Source: Secundilactobacillus odoratitofui DSM 19909 = JCM 15043 (GTDB lineage: Bacteria > Bacillota > Bacilli > Lactobacillales > Lactobacillaceae). Taken from it: 64,000 nt of DNA. The first letter of the stretch is position 1. Every line of letters begins with the position of its first letter. Positions 52,164 to 61,102 of this stretch are shown piece by piece. The notes below the pieces were generated by a model that saw only the letters and a list, made by a program, of their open reading frames with translations, did not search any database and was not told the DNA's origin. A program made the translations under genes and the position numbers. The stretch is taken from positions 384,538 through 448,537 of the forward strand of contig NZ_AZEE01000027.1 of the NCBI RefSeq assembly GCF_001434895.1, in the 5' to 3' direction.

Positions 52164-52862
52164 TTAACGACTTGAATGGCTGGTTGCCTTGGCTAATAAA
52201 TCACCACATAGTTGTACGACAACCACTAGAATCAAGACTAGGAACGTGGCCACAAACGTGACGTCGTTCGAAAATTGATTGTATCCGTAAGCAATTGCGG
52301 TGTTCCCAAGGCCACCACCACCAATGGCACCAGCCATGGCAGTCAACCCAATTAAACTAATCAACGTGACGGTTGTGACCCGAATCAATTCGGAACTGGC
52401 CTCGCGAAGATAAACATCAAAAATCAAATCAGTGGTTGTTGCCCCAACTGACTGAGCCGCTTCGATTTTGCCTCGATCCACACCAGCGATAGCGGCCTGA
52501 ACCTGACGCGCATAAAACGGAAAGACCCCTAATGATAATGGCACCAGTGCCGCGGTCGGGCCAATTTGCGTCCCAACGATTGATTGAGTAACCGGCGCGA
52601 TAAAGGCCAATAAGATGATAAATGGAACCGCCCGGAAAAGCGACACCACTTTATCAAAGAAGTTGAACCAGAAACGGTTCTCTGCAATACCGCGCTTATC
52701 CGTCAACACTAGGCCAACGCCAAAGATCAACCCTAAAATACCACCGAAAATTGCGGCCCAAAACGTCATGTATAGCGTTTGGCCAATTGATGTTAACCAG
52801 CCATTTTGACCGAACCAGCCTAAGTGAACCACGTTAGGTAAGTTTTTTGCGAACCATGTCAT
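52164..52862 (-). CDS. metI: Methionine ABC transporter permease
   Basis: 232-residue permease with five membrane helices and the EAA-like loop (EAAQSVGATTTDLIF). The Gly-rich MAGAIGGGGLGNTAI is typical of MetI. Its ATG overlaps the last base of the metN stop, so the two are coupled. Works with MetN and MetQ. Confidence 0.94.
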   Translation of the reverse strand: MTWFAKNLPNVVHLGWFGQNGWLTSIGQTLYMTFWAAIFGGILGLIFGVGLVLTDKRGIAENRFWFNFFDKVVSLFRAVPFIILLAFIAPVTQSIVGTQIGPTAALVPLSLGVFPFYARQVQAAIAGVDRGKIEAAQSVGATTTDLIFDVYLREASSELIRVTTVTLISLIGLTAMAGAIGGGGLGNTAIAYGYNQFSNDVTFVATFLVLILVVVVQLCGDLLAKATSHSSR

Positions 52863-53947
52863 TAGCCAATCACCTCTCTTGAATTAAACTCTTCAACGTC
52901 GACGCCGCTATCCCGTAAGTACTTCACAGCGGCTTGTCGATCAGCTGTACTGCCTTTTAACGTGACGAACAAGGTACCAACTGGCGTCTCGCGCAACTCA
53001 TCAACGTTACCAAAAATGATGCTAACTTCAACGCTGAAATCCTTGTATAATTTGGCGGCAATTGGTTCAACAACTACCCGCCCCGTATAAGTTAGGTGCG
53101 CCAATTCCCATTCTTCATGGTTAACGTTTTGAATGGCGTCTCGATCCAGCAAATGAATCGCCTTGTTCAACTCACCATCCGTACCGATCAGCTCCTTAGT
53201 AAGCTGCTGCTTTGGATGAGTAAAGACATCGACGAGATCTCCACGTTCGATTACTTCACCCTCACTCATCACAGCGATCTTATCAGCAATTTGCTTCACA
53301 GCTTCCATTTGGTGAGTAATGAGCACAATCGTTAAGTTCAACTCGCTGTTTAGTTTCTTGAGTAGATCCAAAATTTGAACCGTACTGTTCGGATCCAGTG
53401 CAGAAGTGGCCTCATCAGAAATCAAGATTTCAGGATCGTTGGCTAACGCTCTGGCAATAGCTACTCGTTGCTGTTGACCACCCGATAGTTGAGCCGGATA
53501 GAAGTCCTTGCGATCCTCCAAGCCAACTAATTTTAGTAGTCGTTCCGCTTGAGCAGTAACTTCAGCGGGCTTCTTCTTGCTGTGTTTTAAAGCAAACTCA
53601 ACGTTTCTAATCACCGTTTTTTCTTCTAACAAATTAAAGTGTTGAAAAATCATGCCGATGTTACGTCGCTTCGTTCGCAATTCCGTCGCGCCAATTTGTT
53701 TGGCTTGACCGTCCTTGGCCTTTTCAAAGAACACTTCGCCATTGACCACCACTTTACCGGCAGTTGGCATTTGCAGTAAGTTGATGACGCGCACCAAGGT
53801 TGATTTCCCGGCACCTGAATAACCAACTACACCGTAGATATCGCCCTTCTCGACTTCGAGCGAGACGTCTTTGACCGCCTGCACAGTCGCACCGGCTTGG
53901 TCGAACGAGACATCAATATGCTCTAAACTAATTACCTTTTCTACCAT
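52862..53947 (-). CDS. metN: Methionine ABC transporter ATPase
   Basis: 361-residue ATPase with Walker A GYSGAGKST, signature [15 protein letters not shown], Walker B ILISDEATSALD and a C-terminal NIL domain (from about residue 265), which binds methionine and inhibits transport when the cell is full. Lies between the large M20 gene and metI in the met operon. Confidence 0.95.
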   Translation of the reverse strand: MVEKVISLEHIDVSFDQAGATVQAVKDVSLEVEKGDIYGVVGYSGAGKSTLVRVINLLQMPTAGKVVVNGEVFFEKAKDGQAKQIGATELRTKRRNIGMIFQHFNLLEEKTVIRNVEFALKHSKKKPAEVTAQAERLLKLVGLEDRKDFYPAQLSGGQQQRVAIARALANDPEILISDEATSALDPNSTVQILDLLKKLNSELNLTIVLITHQMEAVKQIADKIAVMSEGEVIERGDLVDVFTHPKQQLTKELIGTDGELNKAIHLLDRDAIQNVNHEEWELAHLTYTGRVVVEPIAAKLYKDFSVEVSIIFGNVDELRETPVGTLFVTLKGSTADRQAAVKYLRDSGVDVEEFNSREVIG

Positions 53948-53978
53948 TATTTACTACACCTCATTACTCTCATTTAAG

Positions 53979-55352
53979 TTACCGTGCTGCACCAGAAAGT
54001 CTAACTTGCTGATGAAGGCTTTCAAAAAATTGTTCTAAGAAATCGATTCCTTGTAGATAATCACTTTCATAAACGTTTTCGTTTGGCGCATGTGGTCCAG
54101 AAGCCGCATGACTAATGCCAAAAGCGGCGATAGGTGCATTGAGATAGTGGTTAAATTCCCAGGCAGGACCTGTTCCGGCTGATGTTGGCAACACCTCAAC
54201 TTGATCTTCACCACCGTAGACACTTTCGGCCGTCTGAATCAATTCCTTGATGATTGGTGCGTCCATATCAGAGCGATATGGCGTAACACCCATAGTGAAC
54301 TCAACCTTGATATCATCAAAACCATTTTTAACGAGTTGTGCTTTGACCTTTTTGGCAATGTCTTCAGGAACTTGGCCCGGCACCAACCGTGCGTCGAATT
54401 TCGCCACGCCGTGCTTTGGTAACACCGTTTTAACGCTCTCACCTTCATAGCCACCGCTAATGCCCTCAATGTTTAGGCTTGGTTCAAATAAGTAGGCTTC
54501 CTTGATGGCATCCAAATCATCGCCCTGTAAGAAGGGATAGGCTAATTGATACTTGTCAGATAATTCAGCTGGTGAAAAATTCATTTTACGCGCCAGTGAT
54601 TTGGCTCGTTCGCTAGGCGCCTCAACACCATCATAGAAACCATCGATGGCAATTTTGCCGTCTTGCTTCAAACTTGCAATACCCTGAAGCAAGTGCCAAA
54701 TTGCACCGTCTACAATTGCCGCGTTAGAAGAATGGAGATCACTGTTAGCTGAATCAGTCGATAGTTCAAAACAACTGATGCCCTTATTGCCACCGGTAAT
54801 CCGAAATTGTCCAAGTTCGTTTTTTGCACCGGATTCCCATACGATCAAATCGGTACTGAACAACTCAGCGTACTTTTTGAAGTAGGTCTCCAAACCCTGA
54901 CTGGCAATTTCTTCAGCGCCCTCAACCAAAAACTTGATGTGAACGGGTGGCTGACCATTTTCATCAATATAATTCTTAAGTGCTGTAAGTCGAACAAATA
55001 AGTCGCCCTTACAATCTGCAATCCCGCGAGCAATCAACTTGCCATCCTTACGAGTCAACGTCCAGGGATCTGATTCCCAAAGATCATACGGTTCAGCTGG
55101 CTGAACATCATAGTGGTTATAGAACAAAACCGTCGTTTGATTACGAGCCGCATCTTTAGCAGGAAAGTCAGCAAATACCAATGGGTACTTTTCATCGGTA
55201 AAAATCTGTGCTTGACCGCCAAGTGATTCAAACGTTGTTTTCAGAAATTCAGCTGTTTCGGGAATGTTTTGATACTGTGCCGAAACAGAACTGAGGTGAA
55301 TGTACTCAGCTAATTTTTCCTGAAATGTTTCAATGTTGGTCTGTTTGCTCAT
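53979..55352 (-). CDS. M20-family dipeptidase, first gene of the met operon
   Basis: 457-residue zinc peptidase of the long M20 type (ArgE/carnosinase-like), with LFYNHYDVQPAEP, ARGIADCKGD and the catalytic Glu pair in EGAEEIASQG. The C-terminal TSAGTGPAWEFNHY and SHAASGPHAPNE complete the metal site. It probably splits dipeptides in the cytoplasm; being first behind a methionine T-box suggests methionine-containing peptides (inference). AAAGGAC precedes the ATG. Confidence 0.88.
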   Translation of the reverse strand: MSKQTNIETFQEKLAEYIHLSSVSAQYQNIPETAEFLKTTFESLGGQAQIFTDEKYPLVFADFPAKDAARNQTTVLFYNHYDVQPAEPYDLWESDPWTLTRKDGKLIARGIADCKGDLFVRLTALKNYIDENGQPPVHIKFLVEGAEEIASQGLETYFKKYAELFSTDLIVWESGAKNELGQFRITGGNKGISCFELSTDSANSDLHSSNAAIVDGAIWHLLQGIASLKQDGKIAIDGFYDGVEAPSERAKSLARKMNFSPAELSDKYQLAYPFLQGDDLDAIKEAYLFEPSLNIEGISGGYEGESVKTVLPKHGVAKFDARLVPGQVPEDIAKKVKAQLVKNGFDDIKVEFTMGVTPYRSDMDAPIIKELIQTAESVYGGEDQVEVLPTSAGTGPAWEFNHYLNAPIAAFGISHAASGPHAPNENVYESDYLQGIDFLEQFFESLHQQVRLSGAAR

Positions 55353-55395
55353 AGTCTGATGTCCTTTCTGTTGTCCGTCTTTTTATCGTTGTACG

Positions 55396-55711
55396 AAAAA
55401 AAGCATCTCCGTCTCTTCTCATTTAGAAAAGGACGAAAATGCTTTCGCGTTACCACCTTAGTTCGAATACCCCTCACGAGATATTCCTCGATGGGTACAA
55501 CTAACGACGGTAATTAAGTACTTACTAGTTAGTGCATACCCTTGCTCTATAACGGGAGTTCCCGCCACAACTTTGCAACTGCTCAGCTGTGGAGCGATCA
55601 TCAAGGCCATATTCAGTCGCAGATTGACGTAACCTCTCACCAAATGGTTACTCTCTTGGGACAATCAAAGGACTTACTCACCTTGTCGCTACGTTCGTAT
55701 TTAACAACTTG
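55396..55711 (-). promoter_or_regulatory. T-box leader, methionine specifier (ATG)
   Basis: Minus-strand leader. T-box core GGTGGTAACGCG at 55457-55446. The terminator (GCATTTTCGTCC with GACGGAGATGC) ends in seven Ts at 55402-55396. In Stem I, AGTA opposes GAA and the specifier ATG follows one base after GAA at 55610-55608. The promoter is TTGACT 55746-55741 and CATACT 55723-55718, 17-base spacer. It fits the metNIQ genes downstream. It takes up most of the first half of the gene-free stretch 55353-56227. Confidence 0.9.
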
Positions 55712-55867
55712 ATGATAAGTATGAGACTTGGGTGAGTAAAAGTCAAGCATAATTTAATTTTAATGCAATTATCCGGTACAATTGCTAGTTTATGTGGCTT
55801 TTTTGAATTGTTCATTAATTATAATGGTACATTCTACGATTCCTCAACACGGTCACTACCACTACGT

Positions 55868-56036
55868 GCTAGCGGCTTTTTCCAGCTATGTGGGACCGGC
55901 TTCAGCCACGTAGAACCACGTGTCTTACGCCTCGTTGCTGAGCCCCACCCAGCCCGTGGGTCTCAGCAACGTCCAGTACCACTAAACGCATCGCGTTAAG
56001 TGGTACTTTTCACTGCAGCTGGAAAAAGCCGCTAGC
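55868..56036 (+). repeat. MPR palindromic repeat, copy G (full form)
   Basis: Outer stem of 20 perfect pairs, 55868-55887 with 56017-56036, T-rich in the middle of its left arm. Core TGTGGGACCGGCTTCAGCC at 55889-55907. First inner hairpin TTGCTGAG/CTCAGCAA (55935-55969) with CCCAC/GTGGG inside. Then CGTCC and the second inner hairpin AGTACCACT/AGTGGTACT (55975-56007) with AACGC/GCGTT inside, then TCACTGC. Left flank CACTACCACTACG and right flank CTTCGTTATCGTTAC. Confidence 0.85.
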
Positions 56037-56165
56037 CCTTCGTTATCGTTACATTCAGGAGAATTTTTAAATAACAAAATTTCAAAAACGATATCATTAT
56101 CAACTATTCTACTGATTTATCTGCTTAATATAACTTTGATTAATCGAACTGACAAAATTTTCCAC

Positions 56166-56203
56166 AAAAAAACACCAGCTCCAATCAGGAATTGATGTTT
56201 TTA
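56166..56203 (-). terminator. Probable terminator of the envelope operon
   Basis: AAAAACATCAATTCC on the minus strand pairs imperfectly with GGAGCTGGTGTTTTT. 25 bases past the stop of the last zinc-ribbon gene. Confidence 0.5.
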
Positions 56204-56227
56204 ATCGTTTTGTTGTTTATTTGTAAA

Positions 56228-57109
56228 TTAGAATAAATCACCAAGACTAGAAATTGCACTTGCACCTAAGATACTGAGTAATAACGTGTACAAAATGACC
56301 CCGGCAATACCCATTACAATCAGTCCAACAAGGTAGGCATACACACGATCAAAATTGTTGGTTGGGTGTGCTCTAAAAATTAAAGCCACAAATGAAATTG
56401 AATTCATGATGCCATAAAAGCCCACACAAATTGCAACCAAAGGAATGGCGAATGAACCTAAAATCGACAGGATGAAGCCCACTGCTAAGACCATTAAGCC
56501 AAGACTTGATATGTGATAATAGCGGGTCATATCTTCCATATAGTTGGCAGTTTTATCACCCAAAAAGCCACGGGTAACTAAGTGGGTCATGCTATACGTA
56601 AAGAACGCCGTAATAATTGTTAGGATGAGTACACCCATAAACATGCCAAACCCCACTCGACCTTGAACACTGTCGGTGTTGGTAAAGTTAGCGATATCAG
56701 AGAAAATACCACCTGCCAGATGAATCTCGACCATTAGTAAGGTCAACGCCAACAATAATGAGCCAGTTAATAATGAGACTAGGCCAAAGTATTTGTGGAA
56801 TGGCACATCGATATCTGAAGGATGCTTCACACCGTGTACGAGGTAAGCCCAATAGTTCTTAGCGTACGCAGTTGTTTGTTCCATTGTCGGATTGGGTTGT
56901 GCTGATTGATTAAACGACTGTTGGTTGTTTTGCGCAAAATTAGGTTGTTGGTTTGTGTTATCAAACTGAGCTTGGCTAGGGCCAAACTGAGGTTGAACCG
57001 GCTGTGTGCCACCACCATTGGTTGCTTGAACTTGTGGGATTTGGAAGCCACAGTAGGTACAAAACTTAGAGTTGGCTGGAATTTCTTTTTGACAATTTGG
57101 ACATTTCAT
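56228..57109 (-). CDS. Zinc-ribbon multi-spanning membrane protein
   Basis: 293-residue protein. The N-terminal zinc ribbon (CPNCQKEIPANSKFCTYCGF, residues 3-22) is followed by a Gln/Asn-rich linker to about residue 75 and then five membrane helices. I do not recognise a catalytic site. It is the last gene of a four-gene operon, 14 bases after another zinc-ribbon protein, and may be a membrane partner of it. Function unknown. Confidence 0.82.
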   Translation of the reverse strand: MKCPNCQKEIPANSKFCTYCGFQIPQVQATNGGGTQPVQPQFGPSQAQFDNTNQQPNFAQNNQQSFNQSAQPNPTMEQTTAYAKNYWAYLVHGVKHPSDIDVPFHKYFGLVSLLTGSLLLALTLLMVEIHLAGGIFSDIANFTNTDSVQGRVGFGMFMGVLILTIITAFFTYSMTHLVTRGFLGDKTANYMEDMTRYYHISSLGLMVLAVGFILSILGSFAIPLVAICVGFYGIMNSISFVALIFRAHPTNNFDRVYAYLVGLIVMGIAGVILYTLLLSILGASAISSLGDLF

Positions 57110-57123
57110 AATTGGTCGCTCCC

Positions 57124-58143
57124 TTAGTTAGTTTCAGTGATAGCTGTCTGGTTGTAAGTTCTGGTCCCTGAGGTTGGCAATACATCCTTGCTATGGTCAG
57201 GCCCCACAAACTTATAACCCACGATGGTGTAATTGGACGTCTTTTCCTTCACCGAGTAAGTATAATCATTGACGTTACCATGATAAGTTGCCACCATGTC
57301 GCGTAGATCCTGTTGAGTGGTATTGGGCAGCTTCTTAAAACTTTTAGCATTGCTGGTACGTTGCGCTGCAACCTGGGTCTTTAAAGCACTGGCTGTATGG
57401 TTTTGATAGACCACCGTGCCACCGATGATGGCTAAGATAACAACAACGATTCCAGCGATGATTGCAATTTGTTTCGTCCGTTTGCCATTGGCCGCTTTTT
57501 TGACCTGTTCAGCAGCTTGCATCCCCGGTAACTTAGCCTGCAATTGTCGCATCTGTTCACTGGCGTCTTTATAGCCAGCAAAATTATTCAGATCAACTAA
57601 CGCACTTCGCAAATCAGCAGACCGTTGTGCTTGATTAGCTCGTGTTAACGCAGTTTGATAGGCCTGCTCGTAATTTTGAGCCTGCGCTTGTTGCTGATTT
57701 TGTGCCACAGCATTTTGAACAAGTTGTAGCTTTTGGGCTGCATCCTGGTAGTTACCAAGTTGCGTAAACTCAGTCCCTGCACGCTGTAAATCACCATGTG
57801 TGAACGCGTTCATCGCATCATCATATAGCTGTTTTCGCTGAGCTTCTTGATTCTGCTTCTCCTGCTCATCAGCAATTGCTTGATTAGCTACGGCTTTTTC
57901 CTGAGCATCCTCATAGTCGCCAAGTTGTGAGAACAGCATGGCAGCTTGTCGTGCATTACCCTTATCAGCCATTTCAACAGCTTGGTGATAAAGTGCTTGT
58001 TGCCGAACTTTCGTCTTCTGAGCTTCAGCCGCTTGTACCTGTTCTTTGACACTGGCTAAGTTGGCCCCGCAATTTTTACAAAAGTCAGCCGACATTGCGT
58101 TTTCCGTACCACAATTAGGGCAGAACAATTTAACGTTATCCAT
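57124..58143 (-). CDS. Zinc-ribbon protein with helical repeats and one membrane helix
   Basis: 339-residue protein: zinc ribbon (CPNC and CKNC, residues 8-30), then Ala/Gln-rich helical repeats to about residue 215 with the recurring pattern FxxLGxYxDA (QLGDYEDA, QLGNYQDA, FAGYKDA). One membrane helix (IAIIAGIVVVILAIIGGTVVY) and a C-terminal outside domain of about 90 residues follow. The layout recalls TcaA/YvbJ-like envelope proteins. The ATG at 58143 follows GGGGGAG by seven bases. Third gene of the operon, 13 bases after the PDZ gene. Confidence 0.82.
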   Translation of the reverse strand: MDNVKLFCPNCGTENAMSADFCKNCGANLASVKEQVQAAEAQKTKVRQQALYHQAVEMADKGNARQAAMLFSQLGDYEDAQEKAVANQAIADEQEKQNQEAQRKQLYDDAMNAFTHGDLQRAGTEFTQLGNYQDAAQKLQLVQNAVAQNQQQAQAQNYEQAYQTALTRANQAQRSADLRSALVDLNNFAGYKDASEQMRQLQAKLPGMQAAEQVKKAANGKRTKQIAIIAGIVVVILAIIGGTVVYQNHTASALKTQVAAQRTSNAKSFKKLPNTTQQDLRDMVATYHGNVNDYTYSVKEKTSNYTIVGYKFVGPDHSKDVLPTSGTRTYNQTAITETN

Positions 58144-58156
58144 ATTCAATCTCCCC

Positions 58157-59383
58157 CTAATATTCCACTAATGTGATATCAGTAGTCTTTAAATGGCCAC
58201 TCTTAGTGACGTAATCAACAGTCACAGTATCACCATCACTGTAATCACTCGTAATTTGATCAATACTATCTTCCGTCCCAACGGTGTAGTCATCAATTCG
58301 GCAAATGACATCGCCGACTTCCAAATCACTGTCACTAATTGAACTGTCGTCTTCAATGCTAGTAATGACCATCCCAATTTCCTTGTCATTATTACGTTGA
58401 CGGATACTATAACCGCTAGCACCGAAATCAATATCGGTATCAGTATCACCATCTGGGTTCTTGAAATCTTGCATACTGTTGGTATTAACGTCATTGTGGG
58501 AAAGGTTCAACTTCACGTTGTGAGTGGAACCGTCCTTCATCTTAACCGTTGCAGTTGACCCCAGTGGAATCTGCTTCATCGCGTTGTCCATGCTATCATT
58601 GCCAAGCACTGATGATTTAACGGGGTAGTTATTGATTCCGACAATGACGTTACTGTCATCCCAACCACCGTCATCAACAGTTGACAATCCCGCCTTACTT
58701 GCCGGACCGCCATCCATTTCATCAATTAAAATCACACCGGCACCATAAGGTAAGTCCCCACGGAGTGCACCAAGTGATGGGTATGCGCCCGTTGAAGCAG
58801 CTTTGGCTAACGCATTAGCCTTCGCCGTCTTCTTTTGAATCAGCGTAGAAGTTTCTCCCGCTAACGATTGCAGTCCTGCAACAGACACGTTCAAGCCGAC
58901 TGCATCTTTTTGGTTATAGTAGGTGTCGCTTAAGTCAGTCAATGAAGTGACAGAAGCTTTAGATTCATCCGGAAAATTAGACTTGTTCTTTAAATCATTT
59001 AATTTCTTTTCAGTCTTTTGTGCCAAACTGTGTTGTTTAGCAAGCTGGGTATCATTTGCAGATGCCAGTTGTGTTTTAGCTTTTTTGATCAAAGCCTCTA
59101 AATCTTTACGATTCAGCTGTTTTTTAAGCTGAGCATCCGTTGTCTTATCACCAGTTCCCGGCAGCTTATCCTGCAACTGCTTAGCAGCACCAGTGTTAGC
59201 CAGCGGATTATAGAGTACTAATTGTCGTGCTTCTTTGAGGTCGCTCGCAAAAGCCTTTTTAGTTTGTTGATGTTGATAAAATAAGAAGCCACCAGCAGCC
59301 ACCACGATAACAACAAGTGCAGGAATCCCCCACTTTAAGAAACCGTGTTTAGCCGACTGACGTTTTTGTGATCGATTTGCCAT
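58157..59383 (-). CDS. Membrane-anchored protein with two PDZ-like domains
   Basis: 408-residue protein: basic start, one membrane helix (residues 13-31, GFLKWGIPALVVIVVAAGGFLFY), a charged helical region, then two PDZ-like domains at about 205-300 (GAGVILIDEMDGGPASKAGL) and 315-408 (GMVITSIEDDSSISDSDLEV). No protease domain is present, so it is a binding or scaffold protein outside the membrane. Second gene of the operon, 23 bases after the beta-lactamase-like gene. Confidence 0.83.
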   Translation of the reverse strand: MANRSQKRQSAKHGFLKWGIPALVVIVVAAGGFLFYQHQQTKKAFASDLKEARQLVLYNPLANTGAAKQLQDKLPGTGDKTTDAQLKKQLNRKDLEALIKKAKTQLASANDTQLAKQHSLAQKTEKKLNDLKNKSNFPDESKASVTSLTDLSDTYYNQKDAVGLNVSVAGLQSLAGETSTLIQKKTAKANALAKAASTGAYPSLGALRGDLPYGAGVILIDEMDGGPASKAGLSTVDDGGWDDSNVIVGINNYPVKSSVLGNDSMDNAMKQIPLGSTATVKMKDGSTHNVKLNLSHNDVNTNSMQDFKNPDGDTDTDIDFGASGYSIRQRNNDKEIGMVITSIEDDSSISDSDLEVGDVICRIDDYTVGTEDSIDQITSDYSDGDTVTVDYVTKSGHLKTTDITLVEY

Positions 59384-59406
59384 AGTGTTTCCTCCCCTAA
59401 CTTAAA

Positions 59407-60507
59407 CTACTGTTGTCCCATCCAACGCGTCACATTGGCACCTAAACGTGCAATTGCCGCAACTTGACTGTCGGTTTGCTCCTGCGTCGCATTATGTGGC
59501 GTTTGACCATCACCATCAAGTTCAATCAATGCAGCAACCGCGAAGACATGACCCTGATACTTGATAATCGCCATGTCATTTTCGATACCACGATAGTTAG
59601 ACTCACCGCTCTTGTTCCAGCAAACTGCCCCCTCAGGTAATTGGGCTGGTAACTTGGTGCGGTTTTCAGTCTTCAGCATTGGTGCTAACATCGCTTGATC
59701 CGTTGTCGCATCAATCACTTGTCCCTGATAAATTGATAACAAGGTCTGAACTGCTTCCCAAGCGTTGATTCGGTTCGCCTTGCCGTTAGAAATGTTGGAA
59801 ATATCCATCATCTTCCGCTCAAGACTGGTGTAGTGGGTTGGCCCGACGACTTTCGCAATCGTCTGGTTAACACCACTGAATCCCCCAAGTTTGTCAATTA
59901 AAACGTTGGTGGCAATGTTGTCACTCTTTTCAATCATCAGTGTGACCAATTGTCGCAGTGTGTACTGCGTGCCAACCTTTTTATGTAACAAGATACCTGA
60001 ACCAGACACTTTGTCCGCTTGCCGAAGCGTGTACGTATCGTTCGCGTGAATCAGGCCCCGTTTTAACGCCTGATAATAGCGAATTAAAATGAAGAGCTTG
60101 ATTGTCGACGCCGATGATTGTGCACGACCAGGTGACCAATTTGTCATATAGGCTTGATGACCACCATCAAGCGAGGCCACTGCCACGGTCCATTTAGCAG
60201 GCCCATGAGTCCCCGGTACTAGACCGCGCATCGACTGATTGATCACGCTAACCAATCCCGCTGAGCTGTCTGACCCAACCCATTCGTGAGTTGTCCCTGT
60301 GGTCGTTGCCCTCAGCGTTGGCACGTGTACGTACTGCTGTGGGGCAGCGCGCTTCCTCGGTGTTGCTGCGGTACTGCTATTCTTGCTAGCTACTTGCGAC
60401 GTCGTACTTGAGTGCGACGTCTTCGACTGACTCGTTGTTTGCCCACAACCAACGAGGAGCACTGACGCAAGTAACACTGTTCCCAGTAAATAAGACTTTC
60501 TTCCCAT
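59407..60507 (-). CDS. Class A beta-lactamase-like serine hydrolase lipoprotein
   Basis: 366-residue lipoprotein with a lipobox at LLVGC (signal residues 1-20), a Ser/Thr-rich linker and a penicillin-binding fold. All three motifs are present: STIK (SxxK with catalytic Ser), SDN (EKSDNIATN) and KSG (WNKSGES). It may be a true beta-lactamase or a D,D-peptidase-like cell-wall enzyme; a clear Glu166 of the omega loop is not obvious to me. First gene of a four-gene operon with PDZ and zinc-ribbon proteins. The ATG at 60507 has only a weak GGATGG. Confidence 0.85.
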   Translation of the reverse strand: MGRKSYLLGTVLLASVLLVGCGQTTSQSKTSHSSTTSQVASKNSSTAATPRKRAAPQQYVHVPTLRATTTGTTHEWVGSDSSAGLVSVINQSMRGLVPGTHGPAKWTVAVASLDGGHQAYMTNWSPGRAQSSASTIKLFILIRYYQALKRGLIHANDTYTLRQADKVSGSGILLHKKVGTQYTLRQLVTLMIEKSDNIATNVLIDKLGGFSGVNQTIAKVVGPTHYTSLERKMMDISNISNGKANRINAWEAVQTLLSIYQGQVIDATTDQAMLAPMLKTENRTKLPAQLPEGAVCWNKSGESNYRGIENDMAIIKYQGHVFAVAALIELDGDGQTPHNATQEQTDSQVAAIARLGANVTRWMGQQ

Positions 60508-60720
60508 AATTGCGCCATCCAAACTTATAAGCTTATTATTCTATGCTAGCATACCCAATAATCTTAATAAATACTTAATTATGCCAAAATTTAAAAAATG
60601 TTGTTAACAAATCATTTGTGCGAAATAGTGTCGTTTTACGTGGCATTTAAAGCAGATGAATCTCGCCATTATCCCGCCAGCATCGTGGTTTCGTAATTAA
60701 AGCGAACAACCAAATTAACT

Positions 60721-60740
60721 ATTTAGATAATTTTCTAAAT
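60721..60740. promoter_or_regulatory. SdpR-type operator 1
   Basis: ATTTAGA-N6-TCTAAAT, a perfect inverted repeat overlapping the upstream side of the promoter. Identical half sites recur at 60775-60794, 54 bases away. Confidence 0.75.
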
Positions 60741-60766
60741 TGTTCAACAAATCTCGGCTGACATGG

Positions 60767-60772
60767 TATAAT
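60767..60772 (+). promoter_or_regulatory. Extended -10 promoter of the sdpRI pair
   Basis: TGGTATAAT (TATAAT at 60767-60772) with a weak -35 TTCAAC 18 bases upstream. It lies between the two operators. The rest of the gap 60508-60811 is AT-rich with no gene. Confidence 0.7.
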
Positions 60773-60774
60773 CT

Positions 60775-60794
60775 ATTTAGAGAAATGTCTAAAT
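60775..60794. promoter_or_regulatory. SdpR-type operator 2
   Basis: ATTTAGA-N6-TCTAAAT with the same half sites and spacing as operator 1. It covers the transcription start region. Confidence 0.75.
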
Positions 60795-60811
60795 AGAAAG
60801 CAGATGATGTC

Positions 60812-61102
60812 ATGGCCATGAACCAAACGCTGAAGGCAATTTCCGACCCAGTCCGCCGGCAAATTTTAGAGTTGCTAAAAGCCAAGTCTTATTCAGCCGG
60901 GGAGATTGCAGGCCAATTCGATCTCAGTCAAGCTACCGTTTCTTATCACCTCAAGTTATTAAAACAAGCAAGCTTAATTAGTGAGCATAAGCAAAAAAAC
61001 TTCATTTATTATGAGTTGAACGCCAGTGTCTTTGAAGAAGTTCTGACTTGGATTTATGGATTAGGAATTGGGGGTAACGACCATGACAAAGCACATCACT
61101 AA
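60812..61102 (+). CDS. ArsR-family autorepressor (SdpR-like)
   Basis: 96-residue winged-helix protein (YSAGEIAGQFDLSQATVSYHLKLLKQ) without metal-binding cysteines, as in SdpR of Bacillus. It overlaps the SdpI-like gene by 20 bases and is preceded by two identical operators. The ATG at 60812 has no strong ribosome site; an ATG two codons on is an alternative. It probably represses its own two-gene operon. Confidence 0.88.
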   Translation: MAMNQTLKAISDPVRRQILELLKAKSYSAGEIAGQFDLSQATVSYHLKLLKQASLISEHKQKNFIYYELNASVFEEVLTWIYGLGIGGNDHDKAHH

